From Alteribacillus sp041949975 (GTDB lineage Bacteria; Bacillota; Bacilli; Bacillales; Marinococcaceae), in NCBI RefSeq assembly GCF_041949975.1, contig NZ_JBHFQG010000042.1, positions 1-26,324 on the forward strand: a DNA stretch of 26,324 bases, written 5' to 3'. The notes beneath the pieces are model-generated. The model was not told where the DNA came from. It did no database searches and was given only the letters and a program-made list of their open reading frames with translations. This document shows positions 14,690-22,603 of the stretch, in pieces. The translations under genes and the position numbers were made by a program. Within the stretch, counting starts at the first letter, position 1. Each line of letters starts with the position of its first letter.

Positions 14690-14812
14690 TGGAATCCTCC
14701 TTTGCGATTTGGATTGATTCTATTTTACCAAACGATAAAAGCTGTACGGACTAGTAAGTTTAGGAAATGAAAAGAGTGATGGTATAATGAAGTTATGAAG
14801 GAGGGCTATCGT

Positions 14813-15688
14813 ATGTGGAAAGTAGAAAAGATGCTGCCAAAAAATTATAATTACAAACATTTACTGCAAAGAATGAAGACGGACCCACTAATAAATATTG
14901 ACTCATCCTTACATTCCTTGCGCCTGCCAATAAAAGAAGGGAATGTAAAAGAAGGAATCTTAGTGCGGTTTTTTGAAACATCTTCAGGGATAAAAGCTGA
15001 ACTAACCGGTGAAAAAATCACCAAAGAATCAGCTTATCATCAGGCAAATAATATTTTTATGTGGGAGCGTTCTTTAGATACAATTAGTGATTATTTTAAA
15101 GGTACAGATTTAGCCCCTCTTTTCCAACGTTTTGCTGGTTTTCCGCTTGTTCGGGACTTTGAAACATATGGATGTTTAATGAAAACTATTATTCACCAGC
15201 AGCTCAATATGAAATTCGCTTATACGCTGTCTGTAAGATTTGTCCATACTTATGGAGAAGAGGCAGACGGAGCATGGTTTTATCCATCTCCAGAAACAGT
15301 AGCAGCATTAGAACCTTCTGATTTACTTCAGCTTCAATTCAGTAGAAGAAAAGCAGAGTATGTTATAGACACTTCAAAGCTTATTAAAGAAAAGAAGCTG
15401 CGATTGAATGAGCTGCTGCAAAAAAACGATGAGGAAATTATTCAAGAATTAACAGCTATCCGTGGAATAGGACATTGGACCGCTCAATGCTTTTTATTGT
15501 TCGGATTAGGGAGAGAAAATCTTTTACCGGCTGGAGATATTGGTGTTCAAAACGGGTTGAAAAAACTTTGGGAAAGAGATAAAAAACCTTCTGTAGAAGA
15601 AATTAAGCAGCGTGGGGAAAAATGGTCTCCTTATGCAAGCTATGCCTCTCTTTATATATGGCTGAGCACTGAATTTCCCGACGAGTAA
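14813..15688 (+). CDS. alkA: DNA-3-methyladenine glycosylase II-like (AlkA/HhH-GPD family)
   Basis: This base-excision repair enzyme removes alkylated purines. The 291-residue protein has an N-terminal AlkA-type domain and then a HhH-GPD core. The helix-hairpin-helix is TAIRGIGHWTAQCFLLFGLG at about 214-233, and the catalytic aspartate is D242 in PAGDIGVQNG. IIHQQLNMKFAYTLSVRFVHTYG (about 126-148) matches the conserved IxxQQ segment. It resembles Bacillus YfjP. ATG 14813 has AAGGAGG at 14798-14804, 8 nt upstream; the ATG at 14795 has none. A TATAAT at 14784-14789 may be its -10 box. Transcription seems to be independent of adeR, 79 nt downstream. Confidence 0.88.
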   Translation: MWKVEKMLPKNYNYKHLLQRMKTDPLINIDSSLHSLRLPIKEGNVKEGILVRFFETSSGIKAELTGEKITKESAYHQANNIFMWERSLDTISDYFKGTDLAPLFQRFAGFPLVRDFETYGCLMKTIIHQQLNMKFAYTLSVRFVHTYGEEADGAWFYPSPETVAALEPSDLLQLQFSRRKAEYVIDTSKLIKEKKLRLNELLQKNDEEIIQELTAIRGIGHWTAQCFLLFGLGRENLLPAGDIGVQNGLKKLWERDKKPSVEEIKQRGEKWSPYASYASLYIWLSTEFPDE

Positions 15689-15767
15689 TCATGAACTCAT
15701 ATTTTGAAATGACTTGTTCATATTAGTCTTAATATTCGGTCTATAATTGAAAAAGGAGGGATGGACA

Positions 15768-17003
15768 TTGAGCGGAAGAGATATTGAAACCTTTCACCGT
15801 CGGTTTAGCTCGTTAGAAGACTTTGCGGATCATATAAGTGAACTATTAGAAGGTCCGGTTACCATTGAAGATGCTAATCACAGGCTACTAGCATACAGCA
15901 CACATGAAGAACATACGGATTCAGCTAGAACTTCTACAATTATTGGAAGACGTGTACCGGAAAAAGTTATTAATAAGCTATGGAAAGAGGGAATTATTCC
16001 ATCTCTTCATCAACATAATAAGGCAATACATATTAAAGAGATTAAGGAAATTGGCTTAGGAACTCGTATGGCTGTTACTATAAAAAAAAATAAAGAAGTA
16101 CTGGGCTACATTTGGGTTTTAGAAGGAAAACGAATTTTTAATGAACACGAAGCATCAATGCTTGAAGCCGCTGCATCCAAAGCAGTTACGCAATTACAGA
16201 AAGTTGACTATAGAAAAAAAGAACGAGAAAAAAACAGTCAAGAGTTGTTTTGGAGATTATTAACAGGTGATAATGTAGAAGAGGAAGCTGTTAAAAAGGA
16301 TATTTTAAGCTGGTTTCCACAACTTCCTGCTGCCTTTTCGGTCATTATATTTTACACGGATGGAGAGTTTAGTGATAGAGTTCATAAGAACATTGCGTAT
16401 TTAACAAACACCTCACAAAAAGTAAAAAATATTTTTCATACGAGCGATCAAAATATGATGATTTTGTTAGTAGAGCCTCTTTTCAAAGAGCCCAAGGAAA
16501 GAAGCATTCGTTTGTTTGTTAAAGAATGTATGCATTTATTAAAGGAAAGGTTTAACATTGAACAAATAACTGCAGGGAGTGGAGAAATTTGTTTTTACTT
16601 TTCGGAAGTGAAAAACAGTTATCAAAAGGCTTTGGAAGTTATTAAGATAAATCGTAAACTTCCAGTTGATAAGGAAAAGTATATCTTTTATCATGAATTA
16701 GGTTTTTATAAGTATGCTGATCTCTTAATCGATTATAAAAAACAAGAAAACTGTACGGAACCAGTCCTGCAGTTGTTGAAGTCTTATGATCAAAAAAACA
16801 ATACCGAATTGTTTAAGAGCTTGGCTCTTTATCTTCAATGTGACACTAACACGAAGGAAGCTTCACAACACTTGCATATTCACGTTAATACATTAGCTTA
16901 TAGATTAAAGAGAATTGAAGAGTTGACCGGATTGGATATGGATAATCCATACCAAAAGCTATCCTTACTTCTAGAAATCAGCTTAATTGAATTAAACGGC
17001 TAA
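15768..17003 (+). CDS. adeR: PucR-family activator, AdeR-like (regulator of ald)
   Basis: This 411-residue regulator has an N-terminal GAF-like sensor (GPVTIEDANHRLLAYSTHEE at about 29-48, then IKEIGLGTRMAVTIKKNKEVLGYIWVLEG). The PucR C-terminal helix-turn-helix is at about 362-411 (TKEASQHLHIHVNTLAYRLKRIEELTG). In Bacillus subtilis AdeR activates ald, and here ald lies directly downstream on the same strand, so this assignment is strong by context. The start is a TTG at 15768 with AAAGGAGGG at 15752-15760, 7 nt upstream; a TTG at 15747 is unsupported. ATGAAC 15691-15696 and GTTCAT 15716-15721 form an inverted repeat before a TATAAT at 15742, possibly for autoregulation. Confidence 0.85.
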   Translation: MSGRDIETFHRRFSSLEDFADHISELLEGPVTIEDANHRLLAYSTHEEHTDSARTSTIIGRRVPEKVINKLWKEGIIPSLHQHNKAIHIKEIKEIGLGTRMAVTIKKNKEVLGYIWVLEGKRIFNEHEASMLEAAASKAVTQLQKVDYRKKEREKNSQELFWRLLTGDNVEEEAVKKDILSWFPQLPAAFSVIIFYTDGEFSDRVHKNIAYLTNTSQKVKNIFHTSDQNMMILLVEPLFKEPKERSIRLFVKECMHLLKERFNIEQITAGSGEICFYFSEVKNSYQKALEVIKINRKLPVDKEKYIFYHELGFYKYADLLIDYKKQENCTEPVLQLLKSYDQKNNTELFKSLALYLQCDTNTKEASQHLHIHVNTLAYRLKRIEELTGLDMDNPYQKLSLLLEISLIELNG

Positions 17004-17004
17004 A

Positions 17005-17040
17005 GAGCAGCGATTTGTGTTTTTTCACAAATCACTGCTC
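17005..17040 (+). terminator. Terminator hairpin between adeR and ald
   Basis: The arms 17005-17019 and 17026-17040 pair over 15 positions with one mismatch around a T6 loop. The following T-run is weak. It isolates ald from adeR transcription. In the rest of the 120-nt gap a TATAAT at 17086-17091 without a good -35 fits an activator-dependent ald promoter. Confidence 0.75.
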
Positions 17041-17123
17041 ATAATTTTTGGGATGAACACGAGGAAGGTGCCTGGTTTTTTCTTCTATAATAGCAGTAAG
17101 AATAAAATGCTGGGGGAATATAA

Positions 17124-18245
17124 ATGATTATTGGAGTACCTAAGGAAATTAAAAATAATGAGAACCGTGTAGCTATAACACCAGCAGGGGTAGAATCTTT
17201 TGTAAAAGCGGGACACGATGTATTAATCGAAGATAAAGCTGGCAATGGAAGCGGATTTTCAAATGAGGAATATAAAAAAGCAGGTGCAAAAATTATAGAA
17301 ACCCCCGAACACGTATGGAATCATGCCGAAATGGTTATAAAAGTCAAAGAACCATTGGAAGAAGAATATTTTTACTTCCGTGAAAATCTTATCCTATTTA
17401 CTTATCTTCATTTAGCAGCCGAACCAAAGCTTGTTAAAGCTCTAACAGAAGCAGGAGTTGTTGCAGTAGCTTATGAAACAGTCGAAAAAGACGGCACTCT
17501 TCCTTTATTAACTCCAATGAGTGAAGTGGCAGGAAGAATGGCTTCTCAAATCGGTGCTCAATTTCTTGAAAAGACAAAAGGCGGGAAAGGTATATTACTT
17601 TCTGGTGTACCGGGTGTAAAAAGAGGGAAAGTGACTATTATTGGTGGAGGAGTAGTCGGTACAAATGCAGCAACAATTGCTGCCGGTTTAGGAGCTGAAG
17701 TTACTATTATAGATTTGAATCCACAAAAACTTCGCGAGATAGACAATATGTACAGCGGCAGTATACAAACGGTAATGTCTAATCCAATGAACATATTTGA
17801 GGAAGTAAAATCATCAGATCTTATAATAGGAGCTGTTTTAATACCTGGGGCTAGAGCCCCAAAGCTGGTGACAGAGGAAATGATTGTTTCTATGTCCCCA
17901 GGATCTGTTGTTATCGACGTGGCAATTGATCAAGGTGGCATTATAGAAACAGCTGATCGGATTACAACTCATGATGCGGCCACCTATACTAAGCATGAAG
18001 TAATACATTATGCGGTTGCTAATATGCCTGGTGCGGTGCCAAGAACATCAACGATTGCCTTAACCAATGTAACAGTTCCTTATGCTATTGAAATAGCTAA
18101 TAAAGGTATTATTCAAGCGTCTAAAGATAATGAAGCAATAAAAAAGGGAATAAATACTGCAAATGGTTTTGTAACATATGAAGCAATAGCAAATGATTTA
18201 GGGTATCCAACACAAGCCCCGCTGGAAATTTTACAGGGTCAATAA
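17124..18245 (+). CDS. ald: Alanine dehydrogenase
   Basis: Ald interconverts L-alanine and pyruvate plus ammonia with NAD, serving alanine catabolism, growth on alanine and sporulation. The 373-residue sequence starts MIIGVPKEIKNNENRVAITP and has R15, K75 and H96 (FTYLHLAAE) for pyruvate binding. The Rossmann loop is GGGVVGTNAA at 174-183, and the catalytic aspartate is D269 in DVAIDQGG. HYAVANMPGAVPRTST is also conserved. Length is close to that of Bacillus enzymes. The binding site GGGGG lies 9 nt before ATG 17124. The upstream PucR gene and the weak -35 suggest AdeR activation. A terminator follows about 90 nt after the stop. Confidence 0.97.
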   Translation: MIIGVPKEIKNNENRVAITPAGVESFVKAGHDVLIEDKAGNGSGFSNEEYKKAGAKIIETPEHVWNHAEMVIKVKEPLEEEYFYFRENLILFTYLHLAAEPKLVKALTEAGVVAVAYETVEKDGTLPLLTPMSEVAGRMASQIGAQFLEKTKGGKGILLSGVPGVKRGKVTIIGGGVVGTNAATIAAGLGAEVTIIDLNPQKLREIDNMYSGSIQTVMSNPMNIFEEVKSSDLIIGAVLIPGARAPKLVTEEMIVSMSPGSVVIDVAIDQGGIIETADRITTHDAATYTKHEVIHYAVANMPGAVPRTSTIALTNVTVPYAIEIANKGIIQASKDNEAIKKGINTANGFVTYEAIANDLGYPTQAPLEILQGQ

Positions 18246-18333
18246 AAATAGATGAAAAATGCCATCAGCTGTTTTACAAATTAATATCAAAAAGCTAGGA
18301 ATGGAATATATGGGTACATTCAAAGCATCAGAG

Positions 18334-18366
18334 AGAGCAGCCTTAATCATGGGTCTGCTCTTTTTT
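18334..18366 (+). terminator. Intrinsic terminator of ald
   Basis: AGAGCAG 18334-18340 pairs with CTGCTCT 18355-18361 and is followed by a run of T residues. A tiny frame through it (18310-18405) is not treated as a gene. Confidence 0.8.
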
Positions 18367-18369
18367 ATA

Positions 18370-18490
18370 CTGCTAGGAAAGTATAAAATTTATTTTTATT
18401 GGTAAACAGTATAAGCAAAACTACGGCATTCAACGTACAGGACGTTCGCGAACTTAGCAGAGGTTCCTTTAACTTAGGCGTTTTTATTTA
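18370..18490. repeat. Degenerate remnant of the interspersed repeat, copy D
   Basis: Left part CTAGGAAAGTATAAAATTTA resembles 1822-1842 of copy A. The middle, read on the reverse strand, gives AAGGAACCTCTGCTAA and GAACGTCCTGT, matching the copy A core. The right end AACTTAGGCGTTTTTATTT is a decayed form of the shared end. It also follows a terminator. It accounts for much of the 360-nt gap 18246-18605. Confidence 0.5.
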
Positions 18491-18520
18491 AAAGGGATAT
18501 GCCGAGTTTTTCTAATATTT

Positions 18521-18576
18521 AATTGTAAGTGAAAATATATAATAGTATTGATAAATAATTAAAATCACTTATAATT
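18521..18576 (+). promoter_or_regulatory. Promoter and inverted-repeat operator of the DeoR-type gene
   Basis: TTGATA 18548-18553, a 16-bp spacer and TATAAT 18570-18575 form a strong sigma-A promoter. AATTGTAAGTGA at 18521-18532 and TCACTTATAATT at 18565-18576 are inverted with 11 of 12 matches. The second arm covers the -10 box. Arm centres are about 44 bp apart, close to four helical turns, which suits a repressor that binds two sites. Autorepression by the gene downstream is the simplest inference. Confidence 0.6.
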
Positions 18577-18605
18577 AAAGGTGAAGGAGAAATGAGGAAT
18601 AAAGA

Positions 18606-19367
18606 ATGTATCAAGAAGAAAGAATGGAAGCAATTGTTCATCATTTAAAAAATCATCAAAGAATTAGCATTCAAGATATGTGTCATAAATTTAATGTTTC
18701 AAGAGACACTGCGAGAAGAGATGTGGTGAAACTAACGGAGCAAGGTCTTGTTATTAGAACTCATGGCGGTGTTATGCTTCCGCGTATTACGGAATCATTA
18801 AAAGGTTATTCAGAACGTTTAGAAAGGACTGCTGAGGAAAAAAAGAAAATTGCGAAGCGTGCAGCTGAGTTAATAAATCCGAATGAAGTGATAATGCTTG
18901 ATGCTTCGACTACGGTCCAATTTACAGCAGAAAGTATTAAGACCAATCCGTTAACTGTCATTACCAACTCCATTGTGAATGCAGAAAGTGTATCTCATCA
19001 TTACGACACAGAAATATACTTACTTGGAGGACGGTTAAATACAGAACATCGATTTTTATACGGTCCGAATACGCTCGATAAGTTAGATCAATACTATGCG
19101 GATAAAGCATTTATTGGGGTAATAGGGATACGTGAAGACGGATTTTATTATGCTCACGAAGAAGATGCTGCTGTTAAAAAGAAAATGGCAGAACGAGCGG
19201 ATAAGGTATATATCCTTGCGGATCATTCTAAGTTTTATAAGAAGCACTTTTATAAAGGAATGGGTTTAGATTTTACAGATGTGATTATTACAGATATTCC
19301 TCCTTCAGAAGAGATTATAAATATGTTAAATGATAATGGCATTGAAATAATCAATGCCGAGTCATAA
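18606..19367 (+). CDS. DeoR/GlpR-family transcriptional regulator
   Basis: This 253-residue protein has an N-terminal winged helix (MYQEERMEAIVHHLKNHQRI, then the recognition helix VSRDTARRDVVKL at 31-43, then RTHGGVML). The DeoR C-terminal sensor domain, a phosphosugar-isomerase fold, covers about residues 75-235 (IMLDASTTVQF, LGGRLNTEH, FIGVIGIREDGFYY, LADHSKFYK). Such repressors usually sense phosphorylated sugars. No sugar operon is adjacent, so the target is unknown; autoregulation is suggested by the inverted repeat over its promoter. The ATG at 18606 has GAGG at 18594-18597, about 8 nt upstream. GAAGGAGA further upstream sits before an out-of-frame 18-codon ORF at 18592. Confidence 0.9.
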   Translation: MYQEERMEAIVHHLKNHQRISIQDMCHKFNVSRDTARRDVVKLTEQGLVIRTHGGVMLPRITESLKGYSERLERTAEEKKKIAKRAAELINPNEVIMLDASTTVQFTAESIKTNPLTVITNSIVNAESVSHHYDTEIYLLGGRLNTEHRFLYGPNTLDKLDQYYADKAFIGVIGIREDGFYYAHEEDAAVKKKMAERADKVYILADHSKFYKKHFYKGMGLDFTDVIITDIPPSEEIINMLNDNGIEIINAES

Positions 19368-19419
19368 ATGAAAATATCGGCGTAATCTTCCTTATGAAGA
19401 GCGTGACGATATAATTAAA

Positions 19420-19456
19420 GAAGGTCTGCACCAATTTACGGTGAAGACCTTCTTTT
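19420..19456 (+). terminator. Intrinsic terminator of the DeoR-type gene
   Basis: GAAGGTCT 19420-19427 with AGACCTTC 19445-19452, plus inner CACC/GGTG, followed by TTTT. Confidence 0.85.
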
Positions 19457-19595
19457 AAATTACCAGCGAAAAATGCAGCCGCCCCCACGGTAGCCTTGCC
19501 ATTAATACAATCATTTCCATAAGATGAAATAACTAATGTATAAAAAACATTTACCCTTTAGGGGGATACCCTTTAAAGCAGGAAGGATGCGAATC

Positions 19596-19835
19596 ATGGC
19601 TTACTATGTGTATAAAGGTGCAGTAAAGCATCCGGCTTATGAGCTTCCTTTTATACTTTACTTTGATTCTTATGAAGAATCAGTTTGTATCACTACCTAT
19701 GATATTCATTCACCTAAGCCCTCGATTTGTAATTATCAATTTCCAGCTAGATCTTTAAACGATGTTCGAATACTCATAAATAAAATGGGTGCTGATGGTG
19801 ATAGTGTCATATTTAAATACTATTACCTTCATTAA
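19596..19835 (+). CDS. Hypothetical protein (79 aa)
   Basis: No family is recognised. The sequence MAYYVYKGAVKHPAYELPFI is rich in tyrosine and aromatics, soluble in character, and ends in FKYYYLH. GGAAGG at 19581-19586 lies 9 nt before the ATG at 19596. The frame is open upstream to ATG 19536, but that start lacks a binding site and ATG 19587 is too close. It stands alone between a terminator and a convergent small membrane gene 5 nt away. Confidence 0.5.
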   Translation: MAYYVYKGAVKHPAYELPFILYFDSYEESVCITTYDIHSPKPSICNYQFPARSLNDVRILINKMGADGDSVIFKYYYLH

Positions 19836-19840
19836 TTTTG

Positions 19841-20041
19841 TTAATTGTTTCGGATAATTAAATAAACTATCAAACCAACAATTGGGAAAAAGAGTGTTCC
19901 GATCAATACAATAAGAGCAAACTCTTTACTGTTGCCTTTACGAATGGAATCCCGGTACGCCCATACGCTCGTAATGATATTTAGAAGAAATATCCCTGCT
20001 ATAAATAATAATACAACTCCAAAAATTCCCATAACTTCCAT
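19841..20041 (-). CDS. Small membrane protein, PLDc_N-like (66 aa)
   Basis: Two membrane helices (about residues 4-27 and 43-62) are joined by a basic loop YRDSIRKGNSKEFAL, and the end is VYLIIRNN. This is the layout of the phospholipase-D N-terminal-like small membrane proteins (W-x-Y-R-D followed by a charged loop and FFPIVGLIVYLI), which have no known function as stand-alone proteins. AGAGGGGG lies upstream of the ATG at 20041. It is convergent with the 79-residue gene and transcribed in the same direction as the ect operon, which ends at a terminator upstream of it. Confidence 0.65.
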   Translation of the reverse strand: MEVMGIFGVVLLFIAGIFLLNIITSVWAYRDSIRKGNSKEFALIVLIGTLFFPIVGLIVYLIIRNN

Positions 20042-20138
20042 TTTCTTTCCCCCTCTCTATATATTCTATAATCTAATATACGAAAAGACTCCCAAAAATG
20101 TTTCACGTAAACTGTAGGCCTAATGCTTTTTTAGAATT

Positions 20139-20169
20139 AAAAAAACCTCCAGCTTATTAAGCTGAAGGT
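20139..20169 (-). terminator. Intrinsic terminator of the ectABC operon
   Basis: On the plus strand ACCTCCAGCTT 20145-20155 and AAGCTGAAGGT 20159-20169 pair with one mismatch. The A-run at 20139-20144 becomes the U-tract in the minus-strand transcript, 9 nt after the ectC stop. Confidence 0.85.
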
Positions 20170-20177
20170 GAATTTTA

Positions 20178-20564
20178 TTAGTCGAGGTCAGCTGGATAAA
20201 CACCATTTTCATCATGTACTTCACGGCCGCTGACAGGAGGGTTAAACACACACACCATTCTCATGTCTGTTTTTGCGCGAAGTAAATGTTCATCATGCTC
20301 ATCAAGAGCATAAAGAGTATCAGCTTTAATTGGGTGAATTTTGTTATCACTAAGCGTTTCTACTTCTCCTTCCCCCTCAATACAGTAGACAGATTCAAGA
20401 TGGTTTTGATACCAGATATGTGTTTCTGTACCTGCTCTAATGATAGTATCATGAACAGAATAGCCCATGTTGTCTTTTTTTAGAATTAAACGACGGCTGA
20501 CCCAATTACCATCATCCACTTCTCGTTCAGTGCCTAGAATATCTTCTAGTTTAACTACTTTCAT
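20178..20564 (-). CDS. ectC: L-ectoine synthase EctC
   Basis: EctC closes N-gamma-acetyl-diaminobutyrate into ectoine, the last step. The 128-residue cupin has the iron ligands in the expected places: E57 in NHLESVYCIEGEGE, Y85 in DTLYALDEHD and H93 in DEHLLRA, numbering as reported for the Paenibacillus lautus enzyme. I start it at ATG 20564 because AGGAGG at 20578-20573 is 8 nt upstream and family members begin MKVVKLED. The ATG at 20570 is only 2 nt from that site. It lies 129 nt after ectB and is preceded by an attenuator-like hairpin, so its level may be set separately. No ectD hydroxylase gene is near. Confidence 0.97.
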   Translation of the reverse strand: MKVVKLEDILGTEREVDDGNWVSRRLILKKDNMGYSVHDTIIRAGTETHIWYQNHLESVYCIEGEGEVETLSDNKIHPIKADTLYALDEHDEHLLRAKTDMRMVCVFNPPVSGREVHDENGVYPADLD

Positions 20565-20617
20565 GTTCATTTCCTCCTACATTATTTAGATTAAGAATTG
20601 TGTAAAACTTTTTATCA

Positions 20618-20667
20618 CAAAAGAAGAGCCTGATCCAAAGGCTTCTTTCAAAAGATCAGGCCCTCTT
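20618..20667 (-). promoter_or_regulatory. Attenuator-like hairpin between ectB and ectC
   Basis: On the plus strand AAGAGCCTGATC 20624-20635 pairs with GATCAGGCCCTCTT 20654-20667 with a two-base bulge. In the minus-strand transcript the stem is followed by CTTCTTTTG, so it looks like a leaky intrinsic terminator. It lies inside the operon with no obvious promoter for ectC afterwards, so partial read-through or mRNA 3'-end protection of ectAB is the simplest reading. Confidence 0.55.
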
Positions 20668-20693
20668 ATGATTAGCAAAATTTTAGCGTTTCA

Positions 20694-21977
20694 TTATGAA
20701 GTAACAAGATTTTTCCCTTTGGCAACTTCCTCAATAGCTTTTTCAAGGATAGCAAGTCCTTTATCTAATCCCTCATCATCAATAGTAATAGGAGGGAAAA
20801 GCTTGAACACTTCATCATCTGGCCCAGCTGTTTCCATAATCAGCCCATGTTCAAAACACTTCGCAGCAACTTTGTCAGCGAGCCCATCTACTTCACTGGC
20901 AATACCTTGCATAAATCCTCTGCCGCGATGAGTTCCTTTGATTTGAGGATATTTTTGAATCATGTCATTCAGGAACTTGTGAATCTTTTCAGATTTCTCC
21001 TGAACATTTTTTTCTAAACGATCATCAGTCCAGTAATTCAAGGCTTCTGTTGCTGTTACAAAAGCCATATTGTTGCCTCGGAATGTGCCATTATGCTCAC
21101 CGGGCTCAAATACATCATATTCCGGATGGATTAGAGTAAGTGCAAGCGGGGAACCGTTGCCTCCAATAGATTTTGAAAGGCAGACGATATCAGGTTTAAT
21201 ACCTGCCGGCTCAAAGCTGAAGAAAGTACCAGTACGGCCTACACCCGCTTGAACATCATCGATGATCAACAAGATGCCGCGCTTACGGCAGACTTTTTCT
21301 ACAGATTGAAGCCATTCCATGCGGGCAGCATTCAATCCGCCTTCTCCTTGAACGGTTTCAAGAATAATAGCTGCAGGTGTATCCACGCCGCTGCCATTAT
21401 CATCTAATAAGCGTTCCATATATTCTATTTCCTGAGAGGTGTTTTGAATATAATTATCAAATGGCATTGTAACAGAGTGTTGAAGGGGCACACCGGCACC
21501 TTTACGTTTAAAGGCATTTCCGGTTACCGACAATGCGCCAATTGTCATTCCGTGAAACCCGTTTGTGAAGCTGATGACATTTGTACGTCCTGTTACTTTG
21601 CGGGCAAGTTTCAATGCACTTTCTACAGTGTTTGTGCCGGTAGGTCCAGGGAACATTACTTTATAATCGAGGTTTCTCGGTTTTAAGATCACTTCGTGAA
21701 ATTTTTTAAGAAATTCCCCTTTTGCTTTAGAAGCCATATCCAAAGAATGGGTAATGCCATCTTCCTGAATATATTCAAGAAGCTTTTGTTTCATGTTGTC
21801 ATCATTGTGCCCGTAATTTAAAGCTCCTGCTCCTGAAAAGAAATCAATATATTCCGTATTATCTAAATCCCAAAGTTTGTATCCTTTTGCTTTATGAAAA
21901 ACAGTTGGAAATCCACGCACATAGCTGCGGACTTCTGATTCACGCTCGTTAAAAATGCTCAAGTCGTTTTGATTCAT
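20694..21977 (-). CDS. ectB: Diaminobutyrate-2-oxoglutarate transaminase EctB
   Basis: EctB makes L-2,4-diaminobutyrate from aspartate semialdehyde using glutamate, the first ectoine step. The 427-residue class III aminotransferase shows the PLP-phosphate loop GPTGTN at 111-116, NGFHGMTIGALS at 139-150, the ring-binding D240 in LIIDDVQAGVGR and the Schiff-base lysine K269 in CLSKSIGGNGSPLAL. NGTFRGNNMAFVTAT is also typical of EctB. The binding site AAGGAGGA is about 12 nt before ATG 21977, longer than usual, but an upstream in-frame stop prevents an earlier start. The gap to ectA is 58 nt. Confidence 0.97.
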   Translation of the reverse strand: MNQNDLSIFNERESEVRSYVRGFPTVFHKAKGYKLWDLDNTEYIDFFSGAGALNYGHNDDNMKQKLLEYIQEDGITHSLDMASKAKGEFLKKFHEVILKPRNLDYKVMFPGPTGTNTVESALKLARKVTGRTNVISFTNGFHGMTIGALSVTGNAFKRKGAGVPLQHSVTMPFDNYIQNTSQEIEYMERLLDDNGSGVDTPAAIILETVQGEGGLNAARMEWLQSVEKVCRKRGILLIIDDVQAGVGRTGTFFSFEPAGIKPDIVCLSKSIGGNGSPLALTLIHPEYDVFEPGEHNGTFRGNNMAFVTATEALNYWTDDRLEKNVQEKSEKIHKFLNDMIQKYPQIKGTHRGRGFMQGIASEVDGLADKVAAKCFEHGLIMETAGPDDEVFKLFPPITIDDEGLDKGLAILEKAIEEVAKGKNLVTS

Positions 21978-22035
21978 GCTATTTATAGATCCTCCTTAGT
22001 GGTCTATCAGCGTTAATTGTTATAGGTACAGTTTT

Positions 22036-22554
22036 TTATTTATCAAAAGGACCGATACGGAAAGTTAATTCAGCTTCATGTCCTTCTCCTGGAAAAAGAT
22101 CTTCTGCGAAACATTCGGAAACCTCACAATTAGTGTTATGAGTACGTGCTAGTTTTTTAAACAATGCCTGTGACGGCTCATTGGAAGGTGTGACAGTAGC
22201 TTCCAAATATTTCACATCTTCGCAGGCGGTACGCTCTACGAGTTCATTTAATAGTCGGGATGCCAGTCCTTTTCCACGTTGGGAAGAATCCACACCGACT
22301 TGCCATACAAAAACTGTATCCCGTTTTTCCGGAGGGATGAATGCTGTGACAAAGCCGACTAGTTCACCTTTTTCTTTAGCTACAACACAGGTTTTAGCGA
22401 AAAACTCGCACATCATAATATATTTGTAGGAAGAATTCAAATCTAATGTTGAATTTTTTACGAGTTCCCACATGTCAGCTCCGTCTTCAACTGTTGGTTT
22501 TTCAAATGCTAATGAATCAACAGTGCTTACAGTATCAGTCATTTTCGTTTCCAT
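22036..22554 (-). CDS. ectA: L-2,4-diaminobutyrate N-acetyltransferase EctA
   Basis: EctA acetylates the gamma-amino group of diaminobutyrate with acetyl-CoA, the second ectoine step. The 172-residue GNAT protein has motif A VFVWQVGVDSSQRGKGLASRLL (about 81-102, with the Q/RxxGxG/A pyrophosphate loop) and then YLEATVTPSNEPSQALFKKLAR. The segment NSSYKYIMMCEFFAKTCVVA at about 40-59 is a family hallmark. The start at 22554 has GAAGGTG 8 nt upstream. It is the first gene of ectABC, with a sigma-A promoter about 120 nt upstream that carries an inverted-repeat operator candidate. Confidence 0.96.
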   Translation of the reverse strand: METKMTDTVSTVDSLAFEKPTVEDGADMWELVKNSTLDLNSSYKYIMMCEFFAKTCVVAKEKGELVGFVTAFIPPEKRDTVFVWQVGVDSSQRGKGLASRLLNELVERTACEDVKYLEATVTPSNEPSQALFKKLARTHNTNCEVSECFAEDLFPGEGHEAELTFRIGPFDK

Positions 22555-22603
22555 CCTTTTATCACCTTCGTTTTGATTAATAAGGACCTTGATAACCTAT
22601 TCC

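Noticed and set aside
18310..18405. 31-residue hydrophobic ORF after ald
   Set aside because: It runs through the ald terminator and repeat remnant and lacks a convincing ribosome binding site.
20578..20606. Internal promoter for ectC (TTTACA on the minus strand)
   Set aside because: No reasonable -10 box at the right distance, and the region overlaps the ectC ribosome binding site.
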